This document shows, one piece after another, positions 6,238-7,259 of a stretch of DNA of 7,259 nucleotides. The DNA is from Psychromonas sp. (GTDB lineage: Bacteria > Pseudomonadota > Gammaproteobacteria > Enterobacterales > Psychromonadaceae). Numbering within the stretch: position 1 is the stretch's first letter; every line of letters starts with the position of its first letter. Under the pieces are notes generated by a model. It did no database searches and was not told where the DNA came from. It saw nothing but the letters and a program-made list of their open reading frames with translations. The translations under genes were made by a program, and so were the position numbers. Where the stretch lies: NCBI GenBank assembly GCA_023145575.1, contig JAGLDN010000093.1:1-7259 (forward strand). The letters run 5' to 3'.

Positions 6238-7259
6238 TTGCAGATCGACATTACCTATGATCATTTACTTCTTTTTATAGCCAAGAAGAAGTCAAAGATC
6301 CTCAGTGAACCACTCTTTAAAAACTTATCACTTGTTTCAGATCCCAAACAACAAGGGAAAGTGAAACATAAACTCCTAGATATCCTTTTTTTAATTATTA
6401 CAGCAGTTATTTCTGGTGCAGATACATGGGAAGAAATTGAAGATTTTGGATTAGATAAACTCATTTGGCTTCGAAAATACCTGCCTTTTATAAAAGGAAT
6501 GCCAACCCACGATACAATTGCACGAGTTATGAGCTTGCTTGATCCAAAAGAGTTTCAACTTAACTTTGCCAACTGGATGTCTGAATGTTGCGAGTTCATT
6601 CACGGAGATGTAATTGCAATTGATGGTAAAAGTTTAAGAGGTTCATTTACTGAAATAACAGATAAAGATGGAAAAACTGGAATGGTGCACGTTGTTCGTG
6701 CATTTTGCGCTAAGCATTCTGTTTCGTTAAGGCAAGTTACAACTGATATAAAATCATATGAAATCACAGCGATCCCTAAATTACTGGATTTGTTAGATAT
6801 TAGAGGTTGCCTTATAACCATTGATGCAAAGGGATGCCAAACAAAAATAGCGCAGAAAATAATTGATAAAGGTGGTGATTATTTACTCGTAATAAAAGGC
6901 AATCAAGGCCGGCTTCATGTAGCATTAAAAAATGTATTTAATGCAACGCGTTTGGAAGAAAAGTCTTCAGATGTTTTCACTATGGATGATAACGGGCATG
7001 GAAGGATAGAAGATCGCCATGGTCTAATCTCACTAAATACCAGCGAAATCGAAGATTTAGCTTTTGAGTGGCCAGGGCTAAAAAGCATTGGATATACGCT
7101 ATCATTCGAAAGCAAACAGGAAAAGAAACCACCTGTTCAAGTAAGTATTACATCAGCTCATCAGAGCTAACAAGTGAACATTTTTTAAATGCAACCAGAG
7201 ATCATTGGTCGATTGAAAATAGCTTACGTTGGAAGCTTGATGTTGGAATGGGTGAAGAT
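6238..7259 (+). pseudogene. ISAs1-family (H-repeat) DDE transposase, frameshifted and cut by window edge
   Basis: The first 303 or so codons read as a typical ISAs1 transposase. The N-terminal DDE_Tnp_1-associated region contains DPKQQGKVKHKLLDILFL (35-52). The DDE core follows with Asp129 in VIAIDGKSLRGS, Asp196 in LITIDAKGCQTKIA and GHGRIEDR at 253-260. That frame then ends early at the TAA at 7168-7170. From base 7146 the expected continuation appears in the -1 frame: YYISSSEL, then HWSIENSLRW with the catalytic Glu at 7215-7217, then LDVGMGED at the edge. One missing base around 7144-7149 (AG-TAT, expected Arg-Tyr-Tyr) explains this. No ATG or GTG precedes the conserved region; the only start is TTG at 6238, without a Shine-Dalgarno. 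About 30-40 residues are probably missing beyond the window. It is likely inactive, unless this is a sequencing error or unusual frameshifting. Confidence 0.88.

Larger units (their letters stand above)
6144..7259 (+). mobile_element. ISAs1-family insertion sequence, left end putative, right end outside window
   Basis: The element is identified by its ISAs1/H-repeat-type transposase. The left boundary is a guess: a CAGGGCGAG start at 6144, about 95 bases before the transposase frame, is the only GC-rich candidate end at a suitable distance. The right inverted repeat and the target duplication lie beyond the window, so the end cannot be confirmed. The element reads in the same direction as pheST-ihfA and inserted in the gap after ihfA without breaking a recognisable gene. 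Confidence 0.5.

Overview
The window comes from an AT-rich gammaproteobacterial chromosome. The three central genes, pheS, pheT and ihfA, are very close in sequence and length to their E. coli counterparts, and this order is typical of Gammaproteobacteria. The AT richness, long non-coding gaps and a decaying insertion sequence suggest a host-associated or intracellular lineage (for example a Legionellales-like organism). That placement is inference, not something the sequence proves.

Layout. Bases 1-170 hold an unassignable edge fragment and a good extended -10 promoter. Bases 171-1793 encode an EptA/MCR-type phosphoethanolamine transferase with five membrane segments and a periplasmic catalytic domain. 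Its catalytic-threonine codons form a perfect 26-bp palindrome. Bases 1794-2033 are a leader before pheS. It contains nested and mutually exclusive inverted repeats, a tiny ORF behind a consensus Shine-Dalgarno, and six A2Tn tracts in an almost regular 8-bp array. Bases 2034-5707 are a compact pheS-pheT-ihfA operon with gaps of 10 and 4 bases. Bases 5708-6237 carry no convincing gene. They hold a 10-bp tandem repeat, an orphan extended -10 box and the probable left end of an IS. From 6238 to the window edge is an ISAs1-family (H-repeat type) transposase, broken by a one-base frameshift near 7145 and lacking a good start codon.

How the genes work together. PheS and PheT form the phenylalanyl-tRNA synthetase tetramer, and IHF-alpha is half of the IHF DNA-bending heterodimer. 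Their co-transcription is the ancestral arrangement. In E. coli pheS lies downstream of infC-rpmI-rplT and the Phe-rich leader pheM. Here that upstream block is replaced by eptA, and no Phe-rich leader peptide is visible, so the synthetase operon probably has its own, differently built control region. The eptA gene is a separate unit for lipid A or LPS decoration. No complete novel system is evident. The least explained pieces are the pheS leader and the palindrome inside eptA.
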